This document shows, piece by piece, positions 16,238 to 25,566 of a stretch of 48,927 bases of DNA. Positions within the stretch are counted from its first letter, which is position 1; each line of letters starts with the position of its first letter. Where the stretch lies: assembly GCA_947505105.1 (NCBI GenBank), contig CANNKG010000015.1, forward strand, positions 1 to 48,927, given 5' to 3'. The DNA is from Methylococcaceae bacterium (lineage in GTDB: Bacteria > Pseudomonadota > Gammaproteobacteria > Methylococcales > Methylomonadaceae). Made by a program: the position numbers and the translations under genes. The notes under the pieces are model-generated. The model was given only the letters and a program-made list of their open reading frames with translations. It searched no databases and was not told the origin of the DNA.

Positions 16238-18445
16238 GTGAGATACCTTGTGAGAATCTGGCAATACATCATCGAATCATTGAAAACAGCTACCAACTTG
16301 CCACAGCTTTGGTTAAATTTTGGAGCCTCATTTTGTTATCTACTGTTAGCAAGTTTTGCTTTTCATTTTATAGCGCTTTCCGGATCTGGTCATTATTCCT
16401 TCCTCGCAAACGGTTTTGCACTGGCAATCCTGCTATTTACAGGCCCCAGCACTATTTGGGGGACTCTAACGGGCGTATTACTCTCAGGATGGATTCTTGA
16501 TCAATCTTATAGCACAGGTACCCTCAAGGCGATTATTAACTGCACCAGCATTTTTTCTACCTATTGGTTAATCACTCATAGCAAGAGTAAACAATTCGAT
16601 CCCAATCTGAACTCCCTACATGATTATTGGCGATTAATCATCTTTGGAGGTGCTGGCTGCATGGTAGGCTCATTCTTGTTCACTATCCTGGCATGGTTGA
16701 TGGTTCTAACAAGCGACTTGCCAACCTATCTGTTGTTTCTGGAATGGTGGATGGCTGATTTATTAGGCCTGTTATTGATCTGCCCGATAGTATTACTCTG
16801 GTGGCCAAAGCTTTCAATGGAACAAATGCTCAATGAACTTCCGACGGAAAGTTTGTTAGCTATTGGTATTACCGTCTTGCTGGGACAATTGGTGACCTGG
16901 AACTGGTTACCCGACCATCTCGCTCAACACATTTTCGGATTTTGGATGCTCCCCTTGATTACATGGGCGATCTTACGCCTGCATTCGAAAGAAGTGGCAA
17001 TCATCTCAACGATCAGCTTGCTTTCACCATTTCTATCATTGTCGGACGATTTTGCTTTATCCAACGAAACTCTATCGGACACTGAATTATTAAAATCCTG
17101 GATTGCCGCGCTGTTTGTAGCAACAACAAGTATGACTCTGGCAATCGCTAATGATGCGCAACGCAATGCAAGCCGTGCTTTTCAGGAAGAAGCGGATTTT
17201 TTTAAAATGATCGCCGAACGGACCGATGATTTGATAGCCATCCTTGACCTTGAGGGCCGGAGAGTATACAACACCCTTTCATATCGAAGACTATTTGGTA
17301 ATGTCGATCGACTCAAAGGCTCCAACAGTTTTCATGAAATTCATCCGGATGACCGTGAGCACATTAAACAAGTATTCTCCGATACGATCCTCTTTGGCAT
17401 TGGGCAATGGACTGAATTTCGTTTCGTTCTGGCTAACGGTAGCGTCCGAAACATGGAGTCTCGTGGCGAATTATTATGCGACGAACACGGCAAAAGTAAG
17501 TGGGTATTGGTCATCTCAAGAGATATTACCGATCGGAAACTCATTGAAGAAAATTATCGCATCGCCAATATTGCGTTTGAATCACAAGATGGCATGTTTA
17601 TTACCGACATCAATGATGTAATTTTACGCGTCAATCGCGCCTTTACAGAGATTACAGGTTATAGTCCTGACGAAATAGTCGGTAAATCTTCGAAATTTTT
17701 AAGATCCAATCGACATATTGAAAATCTGGACATCTCCATAACAGAATCACTTAACCATCAAGGGGCATGGCGCGGAGAAATTCGGTGTCTTCGAAAAAAT
17801 GGCGAGAATTATCTCACCCAACAATCCATTTCAATCGTTCAGGATGACAATGGCAATACCACCCATCACCTGACAATTCTTGAAGATATTACCCTCCGCA
17901 AGCTGGATGAAGAAAAGATCAAACAACTTGCGTTCCATGATCCATTAACTCAACTCGCAAATCGCCGAAAACTACTCGATCGACTACGACACAGCATCGC
18001 GATCGGTAAACGAGAAAAACTTAAAATGGCCTTATTGATCATTGATATTGATCGCTTTAAAGCAATTAACGATATTTTTGGTACTAATGCGGGTGACGAA
18101 CTACTCCAACAGGTCGCCGGAAGACTGCAAAAACATTTACAGGATACTGATTTGGTTGCGCGATTCGGCAGCGATGAATTCATCATTTTTCTTGAAAATA
18201 TTAGCAAAGTTGAAGATATTTCACGTTTGGCAGAACATCTGATTGAGGACTTGAGCAAACCGTTTAATTTAACGCGTAGTAACAACGTCAAAATTGGCGT
18301 TAATATTGGCATCAGCCTATTTCCCAAACACGGAGATTCTGCTGAAACCTTATTGGAACAAGCCGACGTGGCTCTTTATCAAGCCAAAGAAAAAGGTCGA
18401 GGCGGTTATGCGTATTTTTCAGACAATTTTATTCGCTCACCCTAA
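16238..18445 (+). CDS. Membrane diguanylate cyclase: MASE1-PAS-PAS-GGDEF
   Basis: A 735-residue signalling protein. Residues of about 20-310 hold eight or so hydrophobic segments resembling the MASE1 sensor module. Two PAS domains follow (about 325-440, then about 445-560 with the PAC-like tail HHLTILEDITLRK). A GGDEF domain runs from about 570 to the end. The active-site loop reads RFGSDEF, one residue off the consensus, a variant also seen in active enzymes. The inhibitory I-site RxxD is replaced by QDTD, so product inhibition is probably lost. The start is GTG at 16238; a second in-frame GTG at 16250 is equally possible. It probably makes cyclic di-GMP in response to a membrane signal. Confidence 0.9.
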   Translation: MRYLVRIWQYIIESLKTATNLPQLWLNFGASFCYLLLASFAFHFIALSGSGHYSFLANGFALAILLFTGPSTIWGTLTGVLLSGWILDQSYSTGTLKAIINCTSIFSTYWLITHSKSKQFDPNLNSLHDYWRLIIFGGAGCMVGSFLFTILAWLMVLTSDLPTYLLFLEWWMADLLGLLLICPIVLLWWPKLSMEQMLNELPTESLLAIGITVLLGQLVTWNWLPDHLAQHIFGFWMLPLITWAILRLHSKEVAIISTISLLSPFLSLSDDFALSNETLSDTELLKSWIAALFVATTSMTLAIANDAQRNASRAFQEEADFFKMIAERTDDLIAILDLEGRRVYNTLSYRRLFGNVDRLKGSNSFHEIHPDDREHIKQVFSDTILFGIGQWTEFRFVLANGSVRNMESRGELLCDEHGKSKWVLVISRDITDRKLIEENYRIANIAFESQDGMFITDINDVILRVNRAFTEITGYSPDEIVGKSSKFLRSNRHIENLDISITESLNHQGAWRGEIRCLRKNGENYLTQQSISIVQDDNGNTTHHLTILEDITLRKLDEEKIKQLAFHDPLTQLANRRKLLDRLRHSIAIGKREKLKMALLIIDIDRFKAINDIFGTNAGDELLQQVAGRLQKHLQDTDLVARFGSDEFIIFLENISKVEDISRLAEHLIEDLSKPFNLTRSNNVKIGVNIGISLFPKHGDSAETLLEQADVALYQAKEKGRGGYAYFSDNFIRSP

Positions 18446-18581
18446 TAATTTTCCGCGTAATCTGAAAATCTCAATCATGACGACCCAATATTGATTTTAT
18501 AGCCGATTTGATATTTACCCAATAGCGCTAATGTAGTAATGTAAGGGGTTTTGAGTCGCTTATCTTTTCATCTGGTCTTCC

Positions 18582-19685
18582 ATGAATAATATTTTAAACT
18601 TAGCTATCACCGGCGTCCAACAACTGGTTCCTTATGTACCCGGCAAACCTATCGAAGAACTGGAACGGGAGCTCGGTTTAACCGGCATTATCAAATTAGC
18701 CTCCAATGAAAATCCCTTAGGTCCTTCACCTAAAGCGCTCACTGCAATTCAACAAACTCTTCCCGACCTTGCCCGCTATCCCGATGGGGGCGGCTATCGC
18801 CTAAAACAAGCACTATCTGACAAGTTTAAGGTTAAGCCGGAACAAATCACCTTAGGTAATGGCTCAAACGAACTTTTGGAAATTGTCGCACGCACTTTTT
18901 TAACCCCCGAACATGAAGTCATTTTTTCGGAGCACGCTTTTGCTGTCTATCCGATTGTGACTCAAGCGGTTGGCGCTAAAAGTGTCGAAGTTGCAGCAAT
19001 CGATTACGGACACGATCTCGACGCTATGCTAGCCAGCGTTACTGCTAAAACGAGAATGGTATTTATCGCCAATCCAAATAATCCGACCGGGACCTTATTA
19101 GCTCAAGATGCTCTCGAAAAGTTTGTCAAGGCCTTACCTGATCATGTTATTTGTGTCCTTGATGAAGCCTATTTTGAATTTGTCAGTGCCGAAGGCCAAA
19201 GCGACTCGCTGGCTTGGCTACAAGACTGTCCCAACTTATTAATCACCCGAACATTTTCTAAAGCTTATGGCCTAGCCGGCTTGCGGGTCGGGTATGCATT
19301 TTCTAGTGTCGCCATGGCGGATTTATTGAATCGCGTTCGGCAGCCTTTTAATAATAACATGCTGGCCTTAGCCGCCGCGGAAGCCGCATTAGGTGATCTT
19401 GATTATCTCAACCAAACCATTGCGCTAAATCAAGCAGGCATGCGGCAACTAACAACAGCCTTCGAGCATCTGGAACTTGGTTGGATTCATTCTGCCGGCA
19501 ATTTTGTTACCGTGGCGTTAAACCAACCGGCTTTACCCGTTTATCAAGCACTACTGCGCAAAGGGGTGATTGTCAGACCCATTGCTAATTATGGCATGCC
19601 TAAACATTTGCGCATTAGCATTGGGACAGCTGACGAAAATGCTATTTTTATTAAAGCGCTAACTGAAGTACTCAATCATGTTTAA
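18582..19685 (+). CDS. hisC: Histidinol-phosphate aminotransferase HisC
   Basis: A 367-residue fold-type I PLP aminotransferase. Signatures are KLASNENPLGPSPKA near the N-terminus, GNGSNELLE, FIANPNNPTGT, DEAYFEF, and RTFSKAYGLAGLRVGYA with the Schiff-base lysine. HisC of this clade, encoded beside tyrA and aroA, often also transaminates aromatic keto acids or prephenate, so it may serve phenylalanine and tyrosine synthesis as well as histidine. It overlaps tyrA by 8 bp, showing translational coupling. No pheA lies upstream here, unlike in Pseudomonas. Confidence 0.95.
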   Translation: MNNILNLAITGVQQLVPYVPGKPIEELERELGLTGIIKLASNENPLGPSPKALTAIQQTLPDLARYPDGGGYRLKQALSDKFKVKPEQITLGNGSNELLEIVARTFLTPEHEVIFSEHAFAVYPIVTQAVGAKSVEVAAIDYGHDLDAMLASVTAKTRMVFIANPNNPTGTLLAQDALEKFVKALPDHVICVLDEAYFEFVSAEGQSDSLAWLQDCPNLLITRTFSKAYGLAGLRVGYAFSSVAMADLLNRVRQPFNNNMLALAAAEAALGDLDYLNQTIALNQAGMRQLTTAFEHLELGWIHSAGNFVTVALNQPALPVYQALLRKGVIVRPIANYGMPKHLRISIGTADENAIFIKALTEVLNHV

Positions 19686-20565
19686 CAAATTGTGCGTAAT
19701 CGGAGTCGGTTTAATCGGCGGTTCGATTGCCTCTGCAATCAAACAACAGTTTCCGAACACCGAAATTATTGGTTTCGGTCGCCCTGAAGATCGCGCAAAT
19801 TTAGAAATCGCTCGACAACGAGCGGTCATCGACCGCTTTACCTTCGATATCAAAGCGGCGATCACTTCCGTTGATTGTGTCATCATTGCCGTCCCGGTCG
19901 GCAGCTATCCAGCGTTATTCTCGCAGATTCAACCCTTTTGGTCCGACCATATTATTTACACTGATACAGGAAGCACCAAAGGGAGTGTTATTGAAGCTTG
20001 CCTTCAGGTCTTTGGCAAGATTCCAGATAATTTCGTCCCCGCTCACCCAATCGCCGGTGCCGAACAAAGCGGCGTCGCCGCCGCCAAAGCGGATCTGTTT
20101 AAACACAAACGGGTGATCATAACCCCCTTATCAACCACCGACCCAGTTGCAATGACCAAAATCAAGGAGCTATGGGAAAGCATTGGCGCCCAAGTCTCAT
20201 TGATGGATGTTCAGCAACATGACGCCGTATTAGCCGCAACCAGTCATTTACCGCACATTTTAGCGTTTGCCTTAGTCGATTTACTGGGCCGCAAAGACGA
20301 ACAAGCCGATATTTTCAAATATGCTGCCGGTGGCTTTAAAGATTTCACCCGAATCGCCTCAAGCGACCCGACTATGTGGCTGGATATTTGTATGGCGAAT
20401 AAAGCCCAAATTGCTCCACTACTACAAGAATTAACGACTGAATTAAATAAGTTACAACATTTTTTGGAAACTGAAGATCACAAAAGGCTTTTTGAAACTT
20501 TTACCTATGCCCGGAATGCCCGGCAACGTTTTTTAGATCAATTTGAAACCTATAATCAACTATAA
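19678..20565 (+). CDS. tyrA: Prephenate dehydrogenase TyrA
   Basis: A 295-residue NAD(P)-dependent dehydrogenase of tyrosine synthesis, converting prephenate (or arogenate) to the 4-hydroxyphenyl product. It has an N-terminal Rossmann motif, GVGLIGGS, then DTGSTKG, HPIAGAEQSG, and ATSHLPHILAFALVD in the helical dimerisation part. There is no fused chorismate mutase or ACT domain. It overlaps hisC by 8 bp, and aroA begins 12 bp after its stop. Confidence 0.95.
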   Translation: MFNKLCVIGVGLIGGSIASAIKQQFPNTEIIGFGRPEDRANLEIARQRAVIDRFTFDIKAAITSVDCVIIAVPVGSYPALFSQIQPFWSDHIIYTDTGSTKGSVIEACLQVFGKIPDNFVPAHPIAGAEQSGVAAAKADLFKHKRVIITPLSTTDPVAMTKIKELWESIGAQVSLMDVQQHDAVLAATSHLPHILAFALVDLLGRKDEQADIFKYAAGGFKDFTRIASSDPTMWLDICMANKAQIAPLLQELTTELNKLQHFLETEDHKRLFETFTYARNARQRFLDQFETYNQL

Positions 20566-20576
20566 CAAAATCTACT

Positions 20577-21896
20577 ATGTCAAAATTAATCACATTTGAA
20601 GTGCAACCGGGTGGCAAATTAGCAGGACAAACTCGAGTACCCGGCGACAAATCGATGTCCCACCGTTCAATTATGTTAGGCTCGATCGCCGAAGGCGTGA
20701 CTCATGTCAAGGGATTTCTTCAAGCCGAAGATGCCTTGGCAACTCTTCAGGCTTTTCGGGATATGGGCGTCGTCATTGAAGGTCCTGAAAATGGTGAAGT
20801 CACTATTCACGGCGTCGGCAAACATGGCTTAAAAGCCCCAACCAAGCCACTCTACCTAGGTAACTCCGGCACATCAATGCGGCTTTTGAGTGGGTTACTA
20901 GCCGGCCAAGCTTTCGATACTGTATTGACTGGCGATAAATCACTGTCCGGTCGTCCAATGAAACGCGTCACCGCACCATTAGCACAGATGGGCGCTGAAA
21001 TCGCTACCACCGAAAGCGGCACCGCACCCCTTCATATTAAAGGCAAAGCCGGCAATTTGAAAGGTATCGAATATGTAATGCCAATTGCAAGCGCTCAAGT
21101 TAAATCCTGCTTATTGTTAGCCGGTATGTACGCGCAAGGCCAAACCACCACCATCGAACCTGCCCCAACGCGTGACCATACCGAACGAATGCTGGCAGGG
21201 TTTGGTTATCCCATCAAACAGGATGGCAATAAGGCAACAATTAGTGCCGAAGGCAAATTGACCGCTACTGAAATCGATGTACCAAGCGACATTTCTTCAG
21301 CAGCATTTTTTCTGGTCGGCGCATCAATTGCCGCAGGTTCCGATGTCACCTTAAAACATGTCGGCATCAATCCAACCCGTACCGGTGTGATTGATATATT
21401 GCGGCTAATGGGTGCCAATATTGAAGTCTTAAACCCACGAGTAGTCGGTGGCGAACCCGTGGCTGACCTGCATGTCACAGCCAGCCAATTAAAAGGCATC
21501 GACATTCCCGAAGAGTTAGTTCCATTAGCGATTGATGAGTTTCCGGTACTGTTTGTCGCAGCCGCTTGCGCTATCGGCCAAACCCGCTTGAGTGGCGCTA
21601 AAGAATTACGCGTCAAAGAGTCAGACCGGATTCAGGTAATGGCCGATGGTTTGCAAATTTTGGGTGTTGATGCTCAACCGACTGAAGACGGTATGCTCAT
21701 AAACGGTACCCCTATTGGTAGCGGCAGTGTCGAATCTCATGGCGACCACCGAATTGCGATGGCATTCTCAATTGCCGGATTACGCGCCAGCGGACCCATT
21801 ACCATTCATGATTGCGAAAACGTGAACACCTCCTTTCCTGAATTTAAAGACCTTGCCACACAACTTGGCTTGCAATTGGCATCACGGGAGGAATAA
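20577..21896 (+). CDS. aroA: 3-phosphoshikimate 1-carboxyvinyltransferase (EPSP synthase) AroA
   Basis: A 439-residue enzyme of the shikimate pathway, joining shikimate-3-phosphate and phosphoenolpyruvate. Motifs: PGDKSMSHRS at the N-terminus, GNSGTSMRLLSGLLAGQ, GDKSLSGRPM, SAQVKSCLLLAG, PTRDHTERML and ESDRIQVMADGL. The GDKS and RDHTE motifs resemble the class II group (which includes Bacillus and CP4 enzymes) more than E. coli class I. The stop shares one base with the cmk start (TAATG), and a GGGAGG ribosome binding site lies inside its 3' end. Confidence 0.96.
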   Translation: MSKLITFEVQPGGKLAGQTRVPGDKSMSHRSIMLGSIAEGVTHVKGFLQAEDALATLQAFRDMGVVIEGPENGEVTIHGVGKHGLKAPTKPLYLGNSGTSMRLLSGLLAGQAFDTVLTGDKSLSGRPMKRVTAPLAQMGAEIATTESGTAPLHIKGKAGNLKGIEYVMPIASAQVKSCLLLAGMYAQGQTTTIEPAPTRDHTERMLAGFGYPIKQDGNKATISAEGKLTATEIDVPSDISSAAFFLVGASIAAGSDVTLKHVGINPTRTGVIDILRLMGANIEVLNPRVVGGEPVADLHVTASQLKGIDIPEELVPLAIDEFPVLFVAAACAIGQTRLSGAKELRVKESDRIQVMADGLQILGVDAQPTEDGMLINGTPIGSGSVESHGDHRIAMAFSIAGLRASGPITIHDCENVNTSFPEFKDLATQLGLQLASREE

Positions 21897-22567
21897 TGAC
21901 GATCCCGGTTTTGACGATTGACGGACCAAGTGGTGCCGGCAAAGGCACCATCAGCCGAGCCATTGCCAAACAGTTAAGTTGGCATTATCTCGATAGCGGC
22001 TCAATTTACCGAAGTCTTTCGATTGCGGTATTAAATGCATCCGTTGCGGTTGATGATATTCCGGCAATACTTGCCGTCGCGAAATCAATGCAGCTGGAAT
22101 TTGACTGCGGTGAACAATTAACCGTAAAGCTTAATAACGAAGATATTACGCAGCACTTGAGTCTTGAAGAAACCGGACGTGTCGCGTCAATAATTGCGGC
22201 CTATCCTGAGGTGAGAGCAGTACTCTTGCAAAAACAGAAAGCCTTTCAGCAAATGCCGGGACTAGTCGCAGATGGCCGAGATATGGGAACTGTAGTATTT
22301 CCGGACGCCCAATATAAAGTTTTTTTGACGGCCAGTGCTAAAGTACGCGCATTAAGACGATATAAACAGTTGAAAGAAAAAGAAATTGATGCTAATCTAG
22401 CTCAGATAACTCAAGATCTTGAGGAGCGCGATCGGCGTGATCAGGAGCGTGCTACGGCACCTCTTATCAGCGCGAAAGATGCACTAATAATAGATTCTTC
22501 TGATATGAGCCTTGAAAGGGTGATCGAAGAAGTGATGAATTTGATCCAAAACGGATTGAACTGGTAA
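21896..22567 (+). CDS. cmk: Cytidylate kinase Cmk
   Basis: A 223-residue nucleoside monophosphate kinase that phosphorylates CMP and dCMP. The P-loop is GPSGAGKGT (residues 10-18), followed by YLDSGSIYRSL, VADGRDMGTVVFPDA and the lid-region ERDRRDQER. Length is normal. It overlaps aroA by one base and lies upstream of rpsA, the order seen widely in gammaproteobacteria. Confidence 0.97.
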   Translation: MTIPVLTIDGPSGAGKGTISRAIAKQLSWHYLDSGSIYRSLSIAVLNASVAVDDIPAILAVAKSMQLEFDCGEQLTVKLNNEDITQHLSLEETGRVASIIAAYPEVRAVLLQKQKAFQQMPGLVADGRDMGTVVFPDAQYKVFLTASAKVRALRRYKQLKEKEIDANLAQITQDLEERDRRDQERATAPLISAKDALIIDSSDMSLERVIEEVMNLIQNGLNW

Positions 22568-22650
22568 GTTGACGGTTGGAGCCGACAACGTTTTTTTTAA
22601 CTTTGATAAAAAAAAGCTTGTATGAGTCAAGACAAGCTCGGGAAAGAAAA

Positions 22651-24312
22651 ATGAGCGAAAGCTTTGCAGAATTGTTTGAAGAAAGTTTAGCCAAGACCGA
22701 AATGCGTCCTGGTGCTATGTTAATGGGTACTGTAGTCGATATCGAAAACGATATGATCATCGTCAGCACTCAGTCCAAGTCAGAAGGCATTATTCCTAAA
22801 TGGCAATTTCTAAACGCCGACGGTGAATTAGAAGTTAAAGTGGGCGATGAAGTAGAAGTTGCTTTGGATTTATTTGAAGATGGCTTAGGCGCCACGCTCC
22901 TTTCCCGGGATAAAGCTAAGAAAAATAAGGCATGGAGCGGACTTGAAAAAGCATTTGAAACGCAAGAAACTATTATTGGTCGCATCAACGGCAAAGTTCG
23001 TGGCGGCTTTACCGTGGCAGTCGGCGCTTTACGTGCCTTCTTACCGGGCTCATTAGTCGATGTACGCCCAATCCGCGACACCTCGTTCCTGGAAAACCGC
23101 GACCTCGAATTCAAAGTCATTAAAATTGACCAAAAACGTAACAACGTAGTATTGTCACGTCGCGCAGTCGTTGAAAAAGAATACAGCGAAGAGCGCGATG
23201 AACTGCTCAAAACCCTCGACGAAGGTGCAGTGGTTACCGGTGTTGTGAAAAATCTCACTGATTACGGCGCGTTTATTGACTTGGGCGGCATTGACGGTCT
23301 GTTACATATCACTGATATGGCATGGCGTCGCGTCAGACATCCTTCTGAGTGCGTTGAAATCGGTCAGGAAATTAAAGTTAAAGTCCTCAAATACGACAAA
23401 GATAAAAATCGTGTTTCTCTGGGCATGAAACAAATGGGTGAAGATCCATGGCAAAACATTGCTCGTCGCTACCCAGCAGGTGCTCGTGTATTCGGTAAAG
23501 TAAACAACTTAACTGACTACGGTTGCTTCATCGAGATCGAAGAAGGCGTAGAAGGCTTGGTTCACGTTTCAGAAATGGATTGGACCAACAAAAACGTCAA
23601 CCCTTCTAAAGTTGTTCAATTAGGCGATGAAGTTGAAGTCATGGTCCTGGAAATTGACGAAGAACGTCGTCGTATTTCCTTGGGCATGAAACAATGCAAA
23701 GTCAACCCATGGGATGAATTTGCCGCAACGCACAACAAAGGCGACAAAATCACCGGCAAAATCAAATCAATCACTGATTTCGGTATTTTCATCGGCCTGG
23801 AAGGCGGTATTGATGGCTTAGTCCATATGTCCGACATTTCCTGGATTGAAGATGGTGAAGCTTCCATTCGCGAATTCAAAAAAGGCGACGAAGTTGAAAC
23901 TGTGATCTTAGCCGTTGATGCCGAAAGAGAAAGAATTTCATTAGGCGTTAAACAGCTTGAACAAGATCCTTTCCAAAACTTCTTAGCAGTTAACGAAAAA
24001 GGCAGCTTGGTTAAAGGCGTAATCAAAGAAGTTGATGCCAAAGGAGCCGTGGTTACTTTAGCAGATAACGTTGAAGGTTATTTACGCGCTTCCGAAATTC
24101 AACGTGATCGCGTTGAAGATGCTCGAACTTTGTTAAAAGAAGGCTCTGAAATTGAGGCTAAATTTATCGGCGTTGATAAAAAGAGCAAAACCATCTCATT
24201 ATCAATCAAGGCTAAAGATTTAGAAGAAGAAGCAGGCAGTCTGAAGGAATATACTCAGTCAGCACCTGGCACCGCAACACTAGGTGATATCTTTAAGCAA
24301 ATGGAAAAATAA
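22651..24312 (+). CDS. rpsA: 30S ribosomal protein S1
   Basis: A 553-residue RNA-binding ribosomal protein needed for initiation on most mRNAs. The start at 22651 gives [13 protein letters not shown], the usual S1 N-terminus. An in-frame start 75 bases upstream would add an atypical extension. Six S1 repeats follow; the third to fifth carry the clearest copies, for example [40 protein letters not shown] and [20 protein letters not shown]. Length is close to the E. coli protein. It is preceded by cmk and followed by a strong terminator. Confidence 0.97.
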   Translation: MSESFAELFEESLAKTEMRPGAMLMGTVVDIENDMIIVSTQSKSEGIIPKWQFLNADGELEVKVGDEVEVALDLFEDGLGATLLSRDKAKKNKAWSGLEKAFETQETIIGRINGKVRGGFTVAVGALRAFLPGSLVDVRPIRDTSFLENRDLEFKVIKIDQKRNNVVLSRRAVVEKEYSEERDELLKTLDEGAVVTGVVKNLTDYGAFIDLGGIDGLLHITDMAWRRVRHPSECVEIGQEIKVKVLKYDKDKNRVSLGMKQMGEDPWQNIARRYPAGARVFGKVNNLTDYGCFIEIEEGVEGLVHVSEMDWTNKNVNPSKVVQLGDEVEVMVLEIDEERRRISLGMKQCKVNPWDEFAATHNKGDKITGKIKSITDFGIFIGLEGGIDGLVHMSDISWIEDGEASIREFKKGDEVETVILAVDAERERISLGVKQLEQDPFQNFLAVNEKGSLVKGVIKEVDAKGAVVTLADNVEGYLRASEIQRDRVEDARTLLKEGSEIEAKFIGVDKKSKTISLSIKAKDLEEEAGSLKEYTQSAPGTATLGDIFKQMEK

Positions 24313-24320
24313 TCGGTTAA

Positions 24321-24363
24321 CAGGATCTTGTGTGCAAATGCCCACAAGATCCTGCGATTTTTT
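24321..24363 (+). terminator. Rho-independent terminator between rpsA and ihfB
   Basis: A perfect 12-bp stem, CAGGATCTTGTG (24321-24332) with CACAAGATCCTG (24343-24354), then CGA and six T (24358-24363). It starts 8 bases after the rpsA stop and ends 15 bases before the ihfB start codon. ihfB expression must therefore depend on read-through or on a promoter overlapping this element. Confidence 0.85.
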
Positions 24364-24378
24364 AGCTCAGGATCTATT

Positions 24379-24684
24379 GTGACAAAATCAGAATTAATCG
24401 AAGCACTTGCGAGACAACAGCCACATTTGGCAATAAAAGACGTCGAGTTAGCCGTAAAATGCATTATTGAACAAATGAATCATGCATTAGCGAGCGGCGA
24501 CAGAATTGAAATTAGAGGTTTTGGAAGCTTTTCTCTCCATCATCGCGAACCACGTATTGGACGCAACCCTAAAACAGGAGAGTCAGTTTCTTTACCATCA
24601 AAACATGTCCCGCACTTTAAGCCCGGAAAGGAATTGCGCGATCGTGTGGATGCCTCTCGCGAGAAATACAAAATTATTGATTAA
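24379..24684 (+). CDS. ihfB: Integration host factor subunit beta
   Basis: A 101-residue DNA-bending protein that pairs with IhfA and acts in recombination, replication and sigma-54 promoter architecture. The N-terminus (V/M)[12 protein letters not shown] and the arm [20 protein letters not shown] are diagnostic. The start is GTG at 24379 with AGGA just upstream. An earlier in-frame start would run back into the rpsA terminator and is unlikely. rpsA-ihfB order is standard. Confidence 0.95.
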   Translation: MTKSELIEALARQQPHLAIKDVELAVKCIIEQMNHALASGDRIEIRGFGSFSLHHREPRIGRNPKTGESVSLPSKHVPHFKPGKELRDRVDASREKYKIID

Positions 24685-24721
24685 AAATACTCTAAAGAAT
24701 TAAAATTTATCGATAGAGAAA

Positions 24722-24736
24722 TACGAGTGACTCGTA
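24722..24736. promoter_or_regulatory. 15-nt palindrome upstream of small membrane protein gene
   Basis: TACGAGT-G-ACTCGTA is a perfect odd palindrome, 95 bp ahead of the gene at 24831 and 38 bp past the ihfB stop. It could be an operator, but no regulator is recognised. Confidence 0.25.
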
Positions 24737-24830
24737 CCGTCGGCACAAATTGAATGATAAGGATAAATAGCTGAACCTGCTATTTGCGAATTGCGGATAG
24801 ACTTTTATAGCTTTGAATATTGAAGGTAAT

Positions 24831-25157
24831 ATGAAGAAAATTAATATAGCGTTAGTTAGAGTGTTGCAATTCCTTGTTTTTGCGTTATTCACGTTTATGG
24901 TTTTAGTCTATTTTGGTGCGATAGTATTACTACCTTTAGATCTGATCGCTTTCTTGATTAAGTTATTAGGTTTCATTGGTTTTAATGACTTCATAGGCGC
25001 ACTAGTTGCGGTCCCAGCAGTTGGTTACCTTGGCTTAATGGCATACAAAACACCCGGTTTAGTTCAAATGCTAATCGACACCGGCCTTGACTTAGTTAAT
25101 ACCGGAAAAAGTAGAGTTGAAGCCTTCAATCCAATCTTAGAAAACATTAAAGCTTAA
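24831..25157 (+). CDS. Small membrane protein of unknown function
   Basis: A 108-residue protein. The ATG at 24831 has GAAGGT upstream; a TTG 18 bases earlier is a less likely start. Two or three hydrophobic segments are visible: about 10-32, about 36-50 and about 56-75. A polar C-terminus with GKSRVEAFNPILEN follows. I do not recognise a family. It sits alone between ihfB and minC, in the position where lapA (a LapA/DUF1049 membrane protein) is often found in gammaproteobacteria, but the sequence does not clearly match LapA. Confidence 0.65.
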   Translation: MKKINIALVRVLQFLVFALFTFMVLVYFGAIVLLPLDLIAFLIKLLGFIGFNDFIGALVAVPAVGYLGLMAYKTPGLVQMLIDTGLDLVNTGKSRVEAFNPILENIKA

Positions 25158-25566
25158 ATTTGACCGCATTAACTGGGTTAAATAGACCTGACCCAGTTAA
25201 CGCATTCTCGGTATTTATTAAAAACACGAATGCCAAGTTTTAAGCACTTTGTTTTACCCATCACCATCTCTACACTATCACGATTAAATAAGACTTTTTA
25301 AGAGACCAGTTCCTTTATTTACGTTCAAAATTTAATCTCAAAAACGACCGGCAGAAGCAATATTTCTAAGTTGTTTCCAAGTATTTGAGTTTGCTATATA
25401 ATAAACTTAACAGCTTTAGTTATTTGTTGAATTAATTAACGTTCGCCACACAGACACTATTTTTATATATTACGAAAATTCTCTTAGCCATGACTATTAC
25501 GCCAAACCCTATTGGCATCTGTAACGACATAATTAAAACAATAACTTACCAACAATCACTAAGCCG
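25158..25566. other. Intergenic region upstream of the min operon
   Basis: About 400 bases without a gene. At 25169-25200 a perfect 10-bp inverted repeat (TTAACTGGGT / ACCCAGTTAA, 12-nt loop) follows the stop of the small membrane protein gene but lacks a T-run. The rest is AT-rich and should contain the minC promoter, though none is clear. Confidence 0.5.

Noticed and set aside
22576-22650. N-terminal extension of ribosomal protein S1
   Set aside because: The ATG at 22651 gives the standard S1 N-terminus; the extension is unlike the family.
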